The notes below the pieces were generated by a model. It saw only the letters and a list, made by a program, of their open reading frames with translations, was not told the origin of the DNA and did not search any database. DNA of 64,000 nt from Caccousia sp900752115 (GTDB taxonomy: Bacteria > Bacillota > Clostridia > Oscillospirales > Acutalibacteraceae): assembly GCA_902472225.1 (NCBI GenBank), contig CABRNB010000001.1, forward strand, positions 30,041 to 94,040, in the 5' to 3' direction. Position numbers and translations under genes: made by a program. Shown one piece after another: positions 42,501 to 50,955 of the stretch. Each line of letters starts with the position of its first letter. Within the stretch, counting starts at the first letter, position 1.

Positions 42501-43082
42501 TTGCAGATTCAGGACTTCTTCAGGGAGCATTTTCAGATGGAAAACGAGGAAATGCTCCGGGCCTTGGAAGCCATTGCCCGTTTGTCTGCCACAAAACGAG
42601 GCGAGCTTTTGATCCGGGAAAATGAACGTCCCCGCGATCTCTTTTTGCTTGTCGACGGCGTGTTCCGCGGGTACTTTTATGATGATAACGGCAGGGATAT
42701 CACGGAGTGCTTCGCTTACCGTCCCGGCACTCCGGTCATGGCCTGCACGGAGCTCGGAATGCCGTCGACCATCAACCTTGCGGCGCTGAATGACAGTGTA
42801 TGCCTGGCTTTGCCGATTGACGAGCTTCGGGTGCTGATGGTGCTGTATCCGGACCTGCTCAAGCTCAGCAACAAGCTGCTGCTTGACTCGCTTCAATATC
42901 ATTGGATGGTGAAATCGCTGCTGTACAAATATACGGCCAAACAGCGTTATCAATGGTTTTGTCAGACGCATCCCGGGCTGACCGAGCTTGCAGGGGCCAA
43001 ATATGTGGCGTCCTTTCTCAATATGACCCCGGTGACGCTCAGCCGTCTTCGCCGTGAGCTCAAGGAGGGAGAGGACGGATAA
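42501..43082 (+). CDS. Crp/Fnr-family transcriptional regulator
   Basis: 193 residues from TTG 42501, which has GAGGAG (42487-42492) 8 nt upstream; GTG 42492 overlaps that site and is less likely. Cyclic-nucleotide-type beta barrel (~25-115: RGELLIRENERPRDLFLLVDGVFRGYFYDDNGRDI) and a C-terminal winged helix with GAKYVASFLNMTPVTLSRLRREL. No Fnr-type cysteine cluster is visible, so it does not look like an iron-sulfur oxygen sensor. Next to the tetrapyrrole operon it may control siroheme or reductase genes. Confidence 0.88.
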   Translation: MQIQDFFREHFQMENEEMLRALEAIARLSATKRGELLIRENERPRDLFLLVDGVFRGYFYDDNGRDITECFAYRPGTPVMACTELGMPSTINLAALNDSVCLALPIDELRVLMVLYPDLLKLSNKLLLDSLQYHWMVKSLLYKYTAKQRYQWFCQTHPGLTELAGAKYVASFLNMTPVTLSRLRRELKEGEDG

Positions 43083-43215
43083 CGGGATAGGCCGCAGCCG
43101 TTAAAGCGGGCGCCGAAGAATGTTCCGCACCAAAGGGATTCAGTAGTGCAGGGTTCACGGCTGTGTGCGGATCACGTCCTGCTTGTTCCCGGGGAAAATA
43201 ATTTGTGTTTTTTCT

Positions 43216-43266
43216 GAAAATGCCTCGAAGCCGCAAGAAATGCTCCTGCGGCTTCGAGGCATTTTC
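43216..43266. terminator. Bidirectional terminator after the Crp/Fnr gene
   Basis: Near-perfect 19-bp arms: AAAATGCCTCGAAGCCGCA starting 43217 and TGCGGCTTCGAGGCATTTT ending 43265. It separates convergent genes. The rest of the gap 43083-43438 shows nothing else that I can support. Confidence 0.92.
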
Positions 43267-43438
43267 ATGAGAAAAAATCAGGCTCTTTGATACGGATGGA
43301 AAAATTACTGTGCTTTGTCATTTCTGCGCTTCGTTTGTGAAGGCTTTTCACGCGGGGATACTCCGGCGTTTTTCAAGCACTCCTCCGGAGAAAACGACGG
43401 ACGGTTTCCGGCGCAAGCGTTACCGTTTTTGCGGTTGA

Positions 43439-44050
43439 TTATTCGAGCGAAGAAGGCTGAACGCCGCATGAGGCCAAAACGCTGCCGCTCAGTGCGGGAA
43501 ACGCAATGGGCGCGGCTGGGGAGCCGTCGTGCGGACCAATCCATTTTTCCATCCAGGCCAGATCGTACCACCGCCCGAATTTGTATCCGCATTTGCGGAA
43601 TTTTCCGATTTGCCGGAAGCCCATATGCTCATGGAAGAGAATGCTGGCCCGTGTCAGGTATTCGTCTTCCTCGTCCGCGCAGGCGACGCTTGCGTTGAGG
43701 TTCACAAGATGCAGCGCCCTGCATACGGTCTCAAGAGCCCCGTACAGTCTGCGCCCCAGTCCGGCCCTGCGGCAGTCCCCGCGCAGATAGATCGACGCTT
43801 CCGCCGCCCAGTCGCAGGCGGAACGGCCGATAAACGTTCCCGCATACGCATAGCCGAGAATTTCACCGTCCTGTTCCGCTACCAGGTATGGATACTTTTC
43901 GAGCGTGTGCGTGATTCTCCCGCGAAATTCTGTGAGAGACGGCGTGTCGTATTCAAAGGTAATGGCCGTGTGAGCAATATAGGGGGCATACACGGCGAGA
44001 ATCTGCTCCGCGTCTTTCTCCTCCGCTACTCTCACGACAGGATTCTGCAT
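43439..44050 (-). CDS. GNAT acetyltransferase, phosphinothricin-acetyltransferase-like
   Basis: 203 residues. The N-terminus VRVAEEKDAEQILAVYAPYI, then TAITFEYDTPS and SIYLRGDCRRAGLGRRLYGAL (acetyl-CoA loop R/Q-x-x-G-x-G/A variant), NLNASVACADEEDEYLTRASILFHEHMGFRQIG, and a YKFGRWYDLAWMEKWIG tail match the Pat/YncA group that acetylates amines such as phosphinothricin or methionine sulfone. GGAGG lies 6 nt before ATG 44050. About 30 extra residues at the C-terminus (AAPIAFPALSGSVL...) are not typical. Confidence 0.88.
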   Translation of the reverse strand: MQNPVVRVAEEKDAEQILAVYAPYIAHTAITFEYDTPSLTEFRGRITHTLEKYPYLVAEQDGEILGYAYAGTFIGRSACDWAAEASIYLRGDCRRAGLGRRLYGALETVCRALHLVNLNASVACADEEDEYLTRASILFHEHMGFRQIGKFRKCGYKFGRWYDLAWMEKWIGPHDGSPAAPIAFPALSGSVLASCGVQPSSLE

Positions 44051-44146
44051 ACTTTTCCTCCTTCTCCGCCGGTTGAACTTTCTGACCGGTGAATGGATGT
44101 CCTTCTTTGTTTTCCGTATGGCATTCGCAGGATTGCTGCTTTATTC

Positions 44147-44175
44147 TTTATACAATGCAGTGTGATGTTTGTCAA
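44147..44175 (-). promoter_or_regulatory. Promoter of the acetyltransferase gene
   Basis: Minus strand TTGACA (complement of 44170-44175), a 17-nt spacer and TATAAA (complement of 44147-44152), about 100 nt before the start. Confidence 0.8.
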
Positions 44176-44269
44176 TCCCCGCATTCCTGCTTCGGTTGCA
44201 GAAGGGAAACGGCAATCATAGGAATGGTCCTGATGAGAAAAAGGGAGCTGATTTTTTGACCGCGGCGGA

Positions 44270-44313
44270 CAGAAAAAGACCGCCGCACAGATCATACGCT
44301 GTGTGACAGTCTT
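44270..44313 (-). terminator. Terminator of the siroheme reductase gene
   Basis: Outer AAAAGAC/GTCTTTT and inner GCACAG/CTGTGT arms. On the minus strand the A-run at 44270-44276 gives T after the stem. Confidence 0.65.
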
Positions 44314-44363
44314 TTGAAACGTACCGGCTGTTTACCGGTGTTTCTTTTGGATTTATTGTGTTT

Positions 44364-45299
44364 TTAACAGCTTGCGCCGCCGATGGTTTCCTGCTCCAGG
44401 ATCTCTTCCTTGCGCTTGAGGAGATTGTCGGAAACGAGCATTTTCTCGACCTTCTGAATGCCGAGACGTTCCACCGTGGAACCAAAGCGTTCCCCGGTTT
44501 CTCCCTTGCTCTTGAAGAGAAGGATAGCCTTCTCAACAATGTCGAGGACCTCTTCACGGGTGAAGAGACGGTTCAATGGCGTACCCATGCGTATCTGCTT
44601 GCCCCAGCGGCCGCCGACGTAAACCTTGTACAGGGTTTCGGTCTCTTCCATGGCGCCGAACGGGCAGGCCTTCAGGCAGCGGCCGCAGTTATTGCAGACG
44701 GAGCTGTCAAATACCGGCTTGCCGCCTTCCGCGGAGACGCACTTCATCGGGCAGCTTGTTTCCACAGAGCATTTCTTGCAGGAACGGCATTTTTCCGGGT
44801 TGAACTTCGGTACGCGCTGGCCGACGATGCCGAGATCGTTGAGGTCGGGCTTCATGCAGTTGTTCGGGCAGCCGCCGACGGCAATCTTGAACTTGTGCGG
44901 CAATGTCACACCGGCATAGCCGACATAGAAGCGCTCGTGGATTTCCTTTGCAAGAGCCTGGGTGTCGTAGAGGCCGAATACGCAGGTGGTCCCCTTGCAG
45001 GCGACGACAGGACGCACGCGGGAACCGGTGCCGCCGGTCACCATGCCTTCTTTTGCGATAAAGGCTTTGAAGTCCTCAATTTTCTCATACGGAATACCGG
45101 GCAGCTCCACCGTCAGGCGGGAGGTGAAGGTCAGCGTGCCGCTGCCGAAGGTTTGGGCAGCCTCGCTCAGGCAGCGCATCTGCGCGGCGGTGAGCACGCC
45201 GTTTTCCGTGATGACGCGGCCGGAAAAATTGTCCGTGCCGCGGTTGAGCAGGAAGCCCTGCCCCTTGACGCGCTTAATATCGGTAGGGGATACAGCCAT
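44364..45299 (-). CDS. Siroheme-dependent sulfite/nitrite reductase-like ferredoxin protein
   Basis: 311 residues. An N-terminal reductase half-domain (GVLTAAQMRCLSEAAQTFGSGTLTFTSRLTVEL), then the siroheme/[4Fe-4S] ligands as CKGTTC (CX4-5C type) and GGCPNNC (CX3C). A two-cluster ferredoxin insert follows (CRSCKKCSVETSCP and CNNCGRCLKACP) and a C-terminal reductase segment (YKVYVGGRWGKQIRMG). This is the small single-repeat type found in anaerobes, related to AsrC. GGAGG lies 10 nt before ATG 45299. The nearby siroheme genes and the divergent LysR gene fit its role; sulfite or nitrite as substrate is not decided. Confidence 0.9.
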   Translation of the reverse strand: MAVSPTDIKRVKGQGFLLNRGTDNFSGRVITENGVLTAAQMRCLSEAAQTFGSGTLTFTSRLTVELPGIPYEKIEDFKAFIAKEGMVTGGTGSRVRPVVACKGTTCVFGLYDTQALAKEIHERFYVGYAGVTLPHKFKIAVGGCPNNCMKPDLNDLGIVGQRVPKFNPEKCRSCKKCSVETSCPMKCVSAEGGKPVFDSSVCNNCGRCLKACPFGAMEETETLYKVYVGGRWGKQIRMGTPLNRLFTREEVLDIVEKAILLFKSKGETGERFGSTVERLGIQKVEKMLVSDNLLKRKEEILEQETIGGASC

Positions 45300-45552
45300 T
45301 GTTACATAACCTCCATAATCCGCGGGCGGACGAACGCGGGCACGCCGTCCGCCGCGGGAATAAAATCACGCAAGGACGCGCCTCTCCGAAAGCGGCGTCT
45401 TGAAAATTGAACGAAAGTAGTGTATCGTGAAATCAGCCGGGATGCTTAAACGGAACGCCGCTTTCAGAGGAAGAACGCTGTTTCGCCGTCAAACGTTCTT
45501 CCGGCTTGTCATGCGGCGGCTTTCAAAATGGAATACAGAGGAGGAACGGCGT

Positions 45553-46440
45553 ATGACGATTCGCCATCTGCAAATTTTTATCGCGGTTGCCGAGACGGGC
45601 TCCATGAGCGCGGCGGCCAAGCGTCTTTACATTTCGCAGCCGACCGTCAGCCAGGTGATTGCCGAGATGGAAGAGGAGTACGGTGTGCTCTTCTTTGAAC
45701 GGCTTGCCAAGCGGCTTTGCATCACGGACGCAGGGAGCCGCCTGCTCGGCTATGCGCGCCACGCCGTCGCTCTCTTCGATGAGATGGAGGACGCTGTGGG
45801 CCGCGCCGCCCGCCGCCGTCAGCTGCGCGTCGGCGCAAGCATTACGGTGGGCGCCTGCTCGCTGACGGAGATTGTCCGCCGCTTTGAGGAGAAAAATCCG
45901 GATTCCGAGGTCACCGTCTTTGTGGATAACACAAGCGTGGTAGAGGCCAAGGTGCTTGACAGCTCTCTGGATCTCGGTCTGGTGGAGGGACACGTCAGCA
46001 GCGACCGCCTTGTGGTGCGGCCCGTCATTCATGATGAGCTGGTATTGGTCTGTACGCCGGATCATCCCTTTGCGGGGCGCGGCAAGGTGGCTGTGCGCGA
46101 TTTGGACGGCCAGCCTTTCCTGCTTCGTGAGGCGGGCAGCGGTACGCGCGAGCAGCTCGACAGCATCCTGCGCGACCGGAATGTGCACGTCAGGCCGAAA
46201 TGGATCTGTCACAGCTCCGACGCCATCCTCAGCGCCGCGATTGGCGGTCAGGGTCTGGCTGTGCTCTCCCGCCTTCTTGTGCGGGAGGCGGAAGCGCAGG
46301 GACTGCTGTCCGTCCTCACGCTCGAGGACGCGAAGCTGGACCGCAGCTTTCAGATCATCTATCACCGGAACAAATATCTTTCCGTTCAGCTGCAATCGTT
46401 TCTGCGGGAGATTGAGCTCTCGGCTCAGACGGGCTCGTAG
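45553..46440 (+). CDS. LysR-family transcriptional regulator
   Basis: 295 residues from ATG 45553 with AGAGGAGG upstream; the longer open frame lacks a site. N-terminal helix-turn-helix MTIRHLQIFIAVAETGSMSAAAKRLYISQPTVSQVIAEME, then a periplasmic-binding-like effector domain (ASITVGACSLTEIVRRFEEKNP, HSSDAILSAAIGGQGLAVLSR). It resembles the CysL/CbbR group, whose ligands include sulfur or small-molecule metabolites. Divergent from the siroheme reductase, it probably regulates that gene. Its 3' end overlaps the convergent CoA-disulfide reductase gene by 16 nt. Confidence 0.92.
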   Translation: MTIRHLQIFIAVAETGSMSAAAKRLYISQPTVSQVIAEMEEEYGVLFFERLAKRLCITDAGSRLLGYARHAVALFDEMEDAVGRAARRRQLRVGASITVGACSLTEIVRRFEEKNPDSEVTVFVDNTSVVEAKVLDSSLDLGLVEGHVSSDRLVVRPVIHDELVLVCTPDHPFAGRGKVAVRDLDGQPFLLREAGSGTREQLDSILRDRNVHVRPKWICHSSDAILSAAIGGQGLAVLSRLLVREAEAQGLLSVLTLEDAKLDRSFQIIYHRNKYLSVQLQSFLREIELSAQTGS

Positions 46441-48101
46441 CAGGGGTGATCAGCGGCCTTCTTCTCGTTGACGACGAGGTTGTAGAAGCGCCAGCCGCCC
46501 GTCAGATTGTAGCAGTCGAAGCCGTAGCCCGCAAGAATGCGGCAGGCAATATAGCTGCGCAGGCCGCTTTGGCAGTGGACGTAGATGGGCTTCTTCGGAT
46601 CCAGCTCGCCGATGTGCTCGCGCAGCTCGTCCACCGGGATGCCGATAAAGCCGTCGATGCAGCCGTTTGCGCGCTCCGCGGCGGTGCGCACGTCGAGAAG
46701 TGTTACACTGCCGTCGCGCGGCAGGGAGGCAACCTCGTCCCAGTGGAAGGTCTTGATCTTGCCGGTCAGCACGTTCTCAATCGCGTAGCCCGCATAGTTG
46801 ACCGGATCCTTTGCGGAGCCGAACGGCGGCGCGTAGCACAGCTCCAGCTCGGTCAAATCGGACGCTGTAAGACCGGCGCGGATCGCCACGGCGAGTACAT
46901 CGCAGCGCTTGTCCACGCCGTCGTAGCCGACGAGCTGCGCGCCGAGCAGGCGGCCCGTGCCTTTCTCATAGAGCACCTTCATTGAAATTCCGTGTCCGCC
47001 GGGATAGTAGGAGGCGTGGGACTGGTTATAGGTGTACATTCTGTCGTAATGGAGACCGGCAGCCTTCGCCGTGCGCTCGTTGACGCCCGTCATCGCGATG
47101 GTCATGTCGAAGAGCTTCAGGACGGAGGAGCCCTGCGTCTGCTTGTATTCGCTCGGAATGCCGCAGAGGTTGTCCGCCGCAATACGGCCCTGCTTGTTGG
47201 CCGGGCCCGCCAGCGGGATATAGCCTTTCTGCTTTGTCACAAAGTCGGTGATTTCCACCGCGTCGCCGACAGCGTAGATATCGGGGTTCGAGGTGAGCAT
47301 GTGGGCGTCCGTGAGGATCGCGCCGCGCGCGTTGAGCGCGAGCCCGGCGTCCTTCGCAAGTGCCGTGTCAGGCCGCACGCCGACGGAGAGAATGACCATG
47401 TCCGTCTCAAGTTCGCCGTTCGAGAGCTTTACGCAGAGCTTGCCGCCCTTTTCCTCGATGGCCGTCACGCCGTTGTTCAGAACGAGATTCAGGCCCTGGC
47501 TTCTCGCGTATTGATGCACCTCGCATGCCATATCGTAGTCCAGCGGGGCGATGAGATGATCGCTCAGCTCGACAATCGTTGTTTCCACGCCGGATTTCTT
47601 GAGGTTTTCGGCCATCTCCACGCCGATGTAGCCGCCGCCGATGACGACGGCACTGTCCGGGAATTCCTCCTCGACATATTCGCGGATCTTCTCCGTGTCG
47701 GGGATGTTGCGCAGGGTGAAGACGCGCTCGTTGTCCACGCCGGGCAGCGGCGGCACGATCGGGGCCGCGCCGGGAGAGAGAATCAGCTTGTCATAGCTCT
47801 CTTCATACTCGCCCTCGGCTGTGCGGACCGTCACGGTCTTTTCCGCCGTATGGATCGCCGTGACCTCACTGTTCACGCGCACGTCCACGTTGAAGCGGCT
47901 CTTGAAGCTCTGGGGAGTCTGTAAGGTGAGCGCCGATTTCTTCTTGATCTCGCCGCCAATGTAATACGGCAGGCCGCAGTTTGCGAAGGAAATGTACGGG
48001 CCGCGCTCGAGCATGACGATCTCCGCCTTCTCGTCGAGTCTGCGCAGCCTGGCAGCCGCCGACGCGCCGCCGGCCACTCCACCGACAATGACCACTTTCA
48101 T
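46425..48101 (-). CDS. CoA-disulfide reductase with C-terminal rhodanese domain
   Basis: 558 residues from ATG 48101 (AAGGAGG upstream). Residues 1-~450 are an FAD/NAD(P) oxidoreductase of the CoADR/Nox type: GGVAGGASAAARLRRL, single catalytic Cys42 in SFANCGLPYY, VIGGGYIGVEMAENL, DIYAVGDAVE. Residues ~460-558 are a rhodanese domain with persulfide Cys510 in HCQSGLRS. Such fusions reduce CoA disulfide, CoA-persulfide or polysulfide with NADH, fitting the sulfur theme of the neighbouring siroheme reductase. Convergent overlap of 16 nt with the LysR gene. Confidence 0.93.
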   Translation of the reverse strand: MKVVIVGGVAGGASAAARLRRLDEKAEIVMLERGPYISFANCGLPYYIGGEIKKKSALTLQTPQSFKSRFNVDVRVNSEVTAIHTAEKTVTVRTAEGEYEESYDKLILSPGAAPIVPPLPGVDNERVFTLRNIPDTEKIREYVEEEFPDSAVVIGGGYIGVEMAENLKKSGVETTIVELSDHLIAPLDYDMACEVHQYARSQGLNLVLNNGVTAIEEKGGKLCVKLSNGELETDMVILSVGVRPDTALAKDAGLALNARGAILTDAHMLTSNPDIYAVGDAVEITDFVTKQKGYIPLAGPANKQGRIAADNLCGIPSEYKQTQGSSVLKLFDMTIAMTGVNERTAKAAGLHYDRMYTYNQSHASYYPGGHGISMKVLYEKGTGRLLGAQLVGYDGVDKRCDVLAVAIRAGLTASDLTELELCYAPPFGSAKDPVNYAGYAIENVLTGKIKTFHWDEVASLPRDGSVTLLDVRTAAERANGCIDGFIGIPVDELREHIGELDPKKPIYVHCQSGLRSYIACRILAGYGFDCYNLTGGWRFYNLVVNEKKAADHPCYEPV

Positions 48102-48291
48102 GGGAAAGCCTCCTTTTTGAACGGGGCGCAAACGTCCCGTGTTTCCATTTTCTGTCTCTATCAGCGTACCATGAAACGCAGGATTTGTAAAATATTTTGT
48201 TCGGATAAAATTTATAGGGAAAATACAATGAATGACATTGCCGCCGGCGCCGCGAAGCGCGGAATTTTGCCCGGCGGAGGAAGGAGATCAC

Positions 48292-49266
48292 ATGAATGCT
48301 GAGCTGCTGCGCCGCCTGCGGGAAATCACGGACGAAGAGCGCGCCTTGCTTCAAAAAAAGGACGGCATCCGGCGAGAGCGGTATTCCTCGGACGGAGAAT
48401 TTCTGGTGGACAGCGGGCGCGTTATCGGGCCGGGACGTTTGATGGACGTTTCCACGCATACCCGTTTTGCTTATTTTCCACGCCACCGCCATAATTATGT
48501 GGAAATCATGTATGTTTGTGAGGGAAGCATCACGCACATCCTCGAGGGGGAAAAAACAGTCGTCCTTCATGAGGGGGATCTGCTCTTTCTCAATCAGTCG
48601 TGCCGTCATGAGATTCTCCCGGCCGGGGAGGGCGATATCGGCGTGAACATCATTGTGCTGCCTCAGTTTTTTCATACGGCTTTTGGAATGCTGGGCGAGG
48701 GGAATATCATGAGCGATTTCCTTCTGCACAGCCTCACGCGCGAGTATCCCACCCCTCTTTCGCTGCAATTCCACACCGCCGACCTTGTCCCCGTGCAGAA
48801 TCTGATTGAAAATCTCATCTGGTCCGCCGTTTACCGCGATGAGCCGGACGGAAGGCTCAACCAGCTTACGATGGGGCTGCTGCTTCTGCAGCTGCTGCGC
48901 CACACGGAGAGCCTTTCCGCCGAGAGCGTCGGCATGGACAAGTGTGTTCTGCGGGCTCTGCGCTATATTGAGGAGCATTACGCTCTTGCCAGTCTGGAGG
49001 AATTTGCGCTGTCCGAAAGCCGGCCGATGGCGGAGATCAGCCGCGCGATTCACCGTGAAACAGGCTCCACCTTCAAGGAGCTTCTGCAGAAAAAGCGGTT
49101 TCAGGAGGCTGTGGCCATGCTGCAAAACACGTCCATTCCCGTGGCGGACGTCGCCTTTGCCGTGGGCTACAGCAACACGAGCTATTTTCACCGCCGTTTC
49201 CGAGAAATCTACGGAATGAGTCCGCGGGACTGCCGCCTGCACGCGCGGGAGGCCCCCCACAAATAA
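48292..49266 (+). CDS. AraC-family regulator, probable rhamnose regulator
   Basis: 324 residues from ATG 48292 with AAGGAG upstream. An N-terminal ~70-residue lead precedes the cupin domain (YFPRHRHNYVEIMYVCEGSITHILEGEKTVVLHEGDLLFLNQ). C-terminal helix-turn-helix pair: LEEFALSESRPMAEISRAIHRETGSTFKELL and VADVAFAVGYSNTSYFHRRFREIYGMSPRD. It lies immediately before rhaB-rhaA-rhaD on the same strand, so it is the likely rhamnose-responsive activator. The 190-nt gap before it holds a TACAAT -10 (48224-48229) without a clear -35. Confidence 0.88.
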   Translation: MNAELLRRLREITDEERALLQKKDGIRRERYSSDGEFLVDSGRVIGPGRLMDVSTHTRFAYFPRHRHNYVEIMYVCEGSITHILEGEKTVVLHEGDLLFLNQSCRHEILPAGEGDIGVNIIVLPQFFHTAFGMLGEGNIMSDFLLHSLTREYPTPLSLQFHTADLVPVQNLIENLIWSAVYRDEPDGRLNQLTMGLLLLQLLRHTESLSAESVGMDKCVLRALRYIEEHYALASLEEFALSESRPMAEISRAIHRETGSTFKELLQKKRFQEAVAMLQNTSIPVADVAFAVGYSNTSYFHRRFREIYGMSPRDCRLHAREAPHK

Positions 49267-49300
49267 GGACGCTGTTTTTCACAAGCAGCGTCCTTTTCTT
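49266..49300 (+). terminator. Terminator between the AraC gene and rhaB
   Basis: GGACGCTG-(11 nt)-CAGCGTCC followed by TTTTCTTCTTTT. A TACAAT (49317-49322) after it may be the rha operon -10; its -35 is poor, as expected of an activator-dependent promoter. Confidence 0.8.
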
Positions 49301-49410
49301 CTTTTCCGTTTCCGCCTACAATGAAAAGGAAGGGGAGCGGCAAAACGTTCCCGAGCGAAAGCGAACAAGCGGATACGATCCGCCTTCCCGGGCGGAGAAG
49401 GGAGAGGAGT

Positions 49411-50814
49411 ATGGAAACATATTATCTGGCCGTTGATATCGGAGCGTCCAGCGGGAAAATGGAGCTTGGCTGGATGGAGAACGGCAAGCTTTGCCTGGAA
49501 GAGGTCCGGCGCTTCCCCAATGGGGCGAAGAAGAAAAACGGACGTCGCTGCTGGGATACGGACGCGCTGTTTTCCGAGATCAAGGCAGGACTGCGCCGCT
49601 GTGCCGAGATCGGCAAGATTCCGTCGAGTATGGGCGTGGATACCTGGGGCGTCGATTTCGTGCTTTTGGATGAGGACGGAAACCGCCTCGGTGACGCTGT
49701 GGCCTATCGCGATGACCGCACGGCAGGGATGGACGAGCACCTGCGGGAGTTTCTCACCGAAGAGGAGCTCTACGCGCGCACCGGCATTCAGAAACAGATT
49801 TTCAACACCGTTTATCAGCTGCTCGCGGTGAAGGAACAGGAGCCCGAGCTTCTCAGCCGTGCCGCGCATCTGCTCATGATTCCCGACTATCTGCACTATC
49901 TTCTGACGGGAAATATCGCGGCGGAGTATACGAACGCGAGTACCACCCAGCTCCTCGACGCGAGGACGCGGAATTGGGATGATGACCTTATCAGCCGTCT
50001 CGGCCTGCCGCGTCGTCTTTTCTCCGAGCCGAAGCAGCCCGGATTCTGTCTCGGCACGCTGCGTCCGGAGATCCGGGATGAGGTCGGTTTTGACTGCCGC
50101 GTCGTTCTCCCTCCGACCCACGACACCGGTTCCGCCGTGCTGGCCGTTCCCGCCGAGGAGAAAGATTTTCTCTTCCTGAGTTCCGGCACCTGGTCGCTTT
50201 TCGGCATGGAGCGTCCGGAACCGGACTGCTCCGAGGCGAGCCGCCGGGCGAATCTGACGAATGAGGGCGGCTTCGGCGGCACGATCCGTTACCTCAAAAA
50301 CATTATGGGCTTGTGGATGCTCCAGTCCATCCGCTCCGAGCTCGGCGATGCGTACAGCTTTGCCCGTTTGAGCGACGAGGCTGAGACTGTCGGACGTTTC
50401 CCCGCCGAAATTGATGTGGACGATCCCTCCTTCCTGGCTCCGCAGAGCATGATCGAGGCAGTGCGGGAATATTGCGGGCGTACCGGTCAGCCTGTCCCCC
50501 AGACGCCGGGTGAGCTTGCCTCCTGCGTCTACTACGGTCTTGCCGCCCGTTATCGCGACGCGGTCCGTGAGCTCGAATCGCTCACCGGCGTGTCCTGCCC
50601 GAGGCTGTACATTGTCGGAGGCGGCAGCAAGGATGGCTACCTCAACCGCCTGACCGCGTCGGCCATCGGCAAAGAGGTCTCAACCGGTCCCTCTGAGGGA
50701 ACGGCGGTGGGAAATCTTCTCTCCCAAATGATCGCAGACGGCATTTTTGCCGATGCTGCCGAAGCCCGCGCCGCTGTGCGCCGCTCGTTCCCGATCGGCC
50801 TGATTCAGCCGTAA
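49411..50814 (+). CDS. rhaB: Rhamnulokinase
   Basis: Phosphorylates L-rhamnulose to rhamnulose 1-phosphate. 467 residues from ATG 49411 (GAGAGGAG upstream). FGGY-kinase fold: AVDIGASSGKMELG (ATP/phosphate loop), SMGVDTWGVDFVLLDEDG, YRDDRT, PPTHDTGSAVLAVP, FLSSGTWSLFG, and C-terminal LYIVGGGSKDGYLNRLTA. DTWGVDF and the HDT motif are typical for rhamnulokinase rather than xylulokinase. First gene of the rhaBAD operon. Confidence 0.95.
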   Translation: METYYLAVDIGASSGKMELGWMENGKLCLEEVRRFPNGAKKKNGRRCWDTDALFSEIKAGLRRCAEIGKIPSSMGVDTWGVDFVLLDEDGNRLGDAVAYRDDRTAGMDEHLREFLTEEELYARTGIQKQIFNTVYQLLAVKEQEPELLSRAAHLLMIPDYLHYLLTGNIAAEYTNASTTQLLDARTRNWDDDLISRLGLPRRLFSEPKQPGFCLGTLRPEIRDEVGFDCRVVLPPTHDTGSAVLAVPAEEKDFLFLSSGTWSLFGMERPEPDCSEASRRANLTNEGGFGGTIRYLKNIMGLWMLQSIRSELGDAYSFARLSDEAETVGRFPAEIDVDDPSFLAPQSMIEAVREYCGRTGQPVPQTPGELASCVYYGLAARYRDAVRELESLTGVSCPRLYIVGGGSKDGYLNRLTASAIGKEVSTGPSEGTAVGNLLSQMIADGIFADAAEARAAVRRSFPIGLIQP

Positions 50815-50955
50815 AGCGGGGAAGAGCGAATTGAGCAGGAAGAGTAAATTGAGCAAAGAAAGAGCTTCCATTCCGCACGACGCTTCCTGTCCCAGCGGCA
50901 GGCAAGCTCGTACCGGAGAGCGGGGCCTCACAATCAACGACAGGAGGAAACAAAC

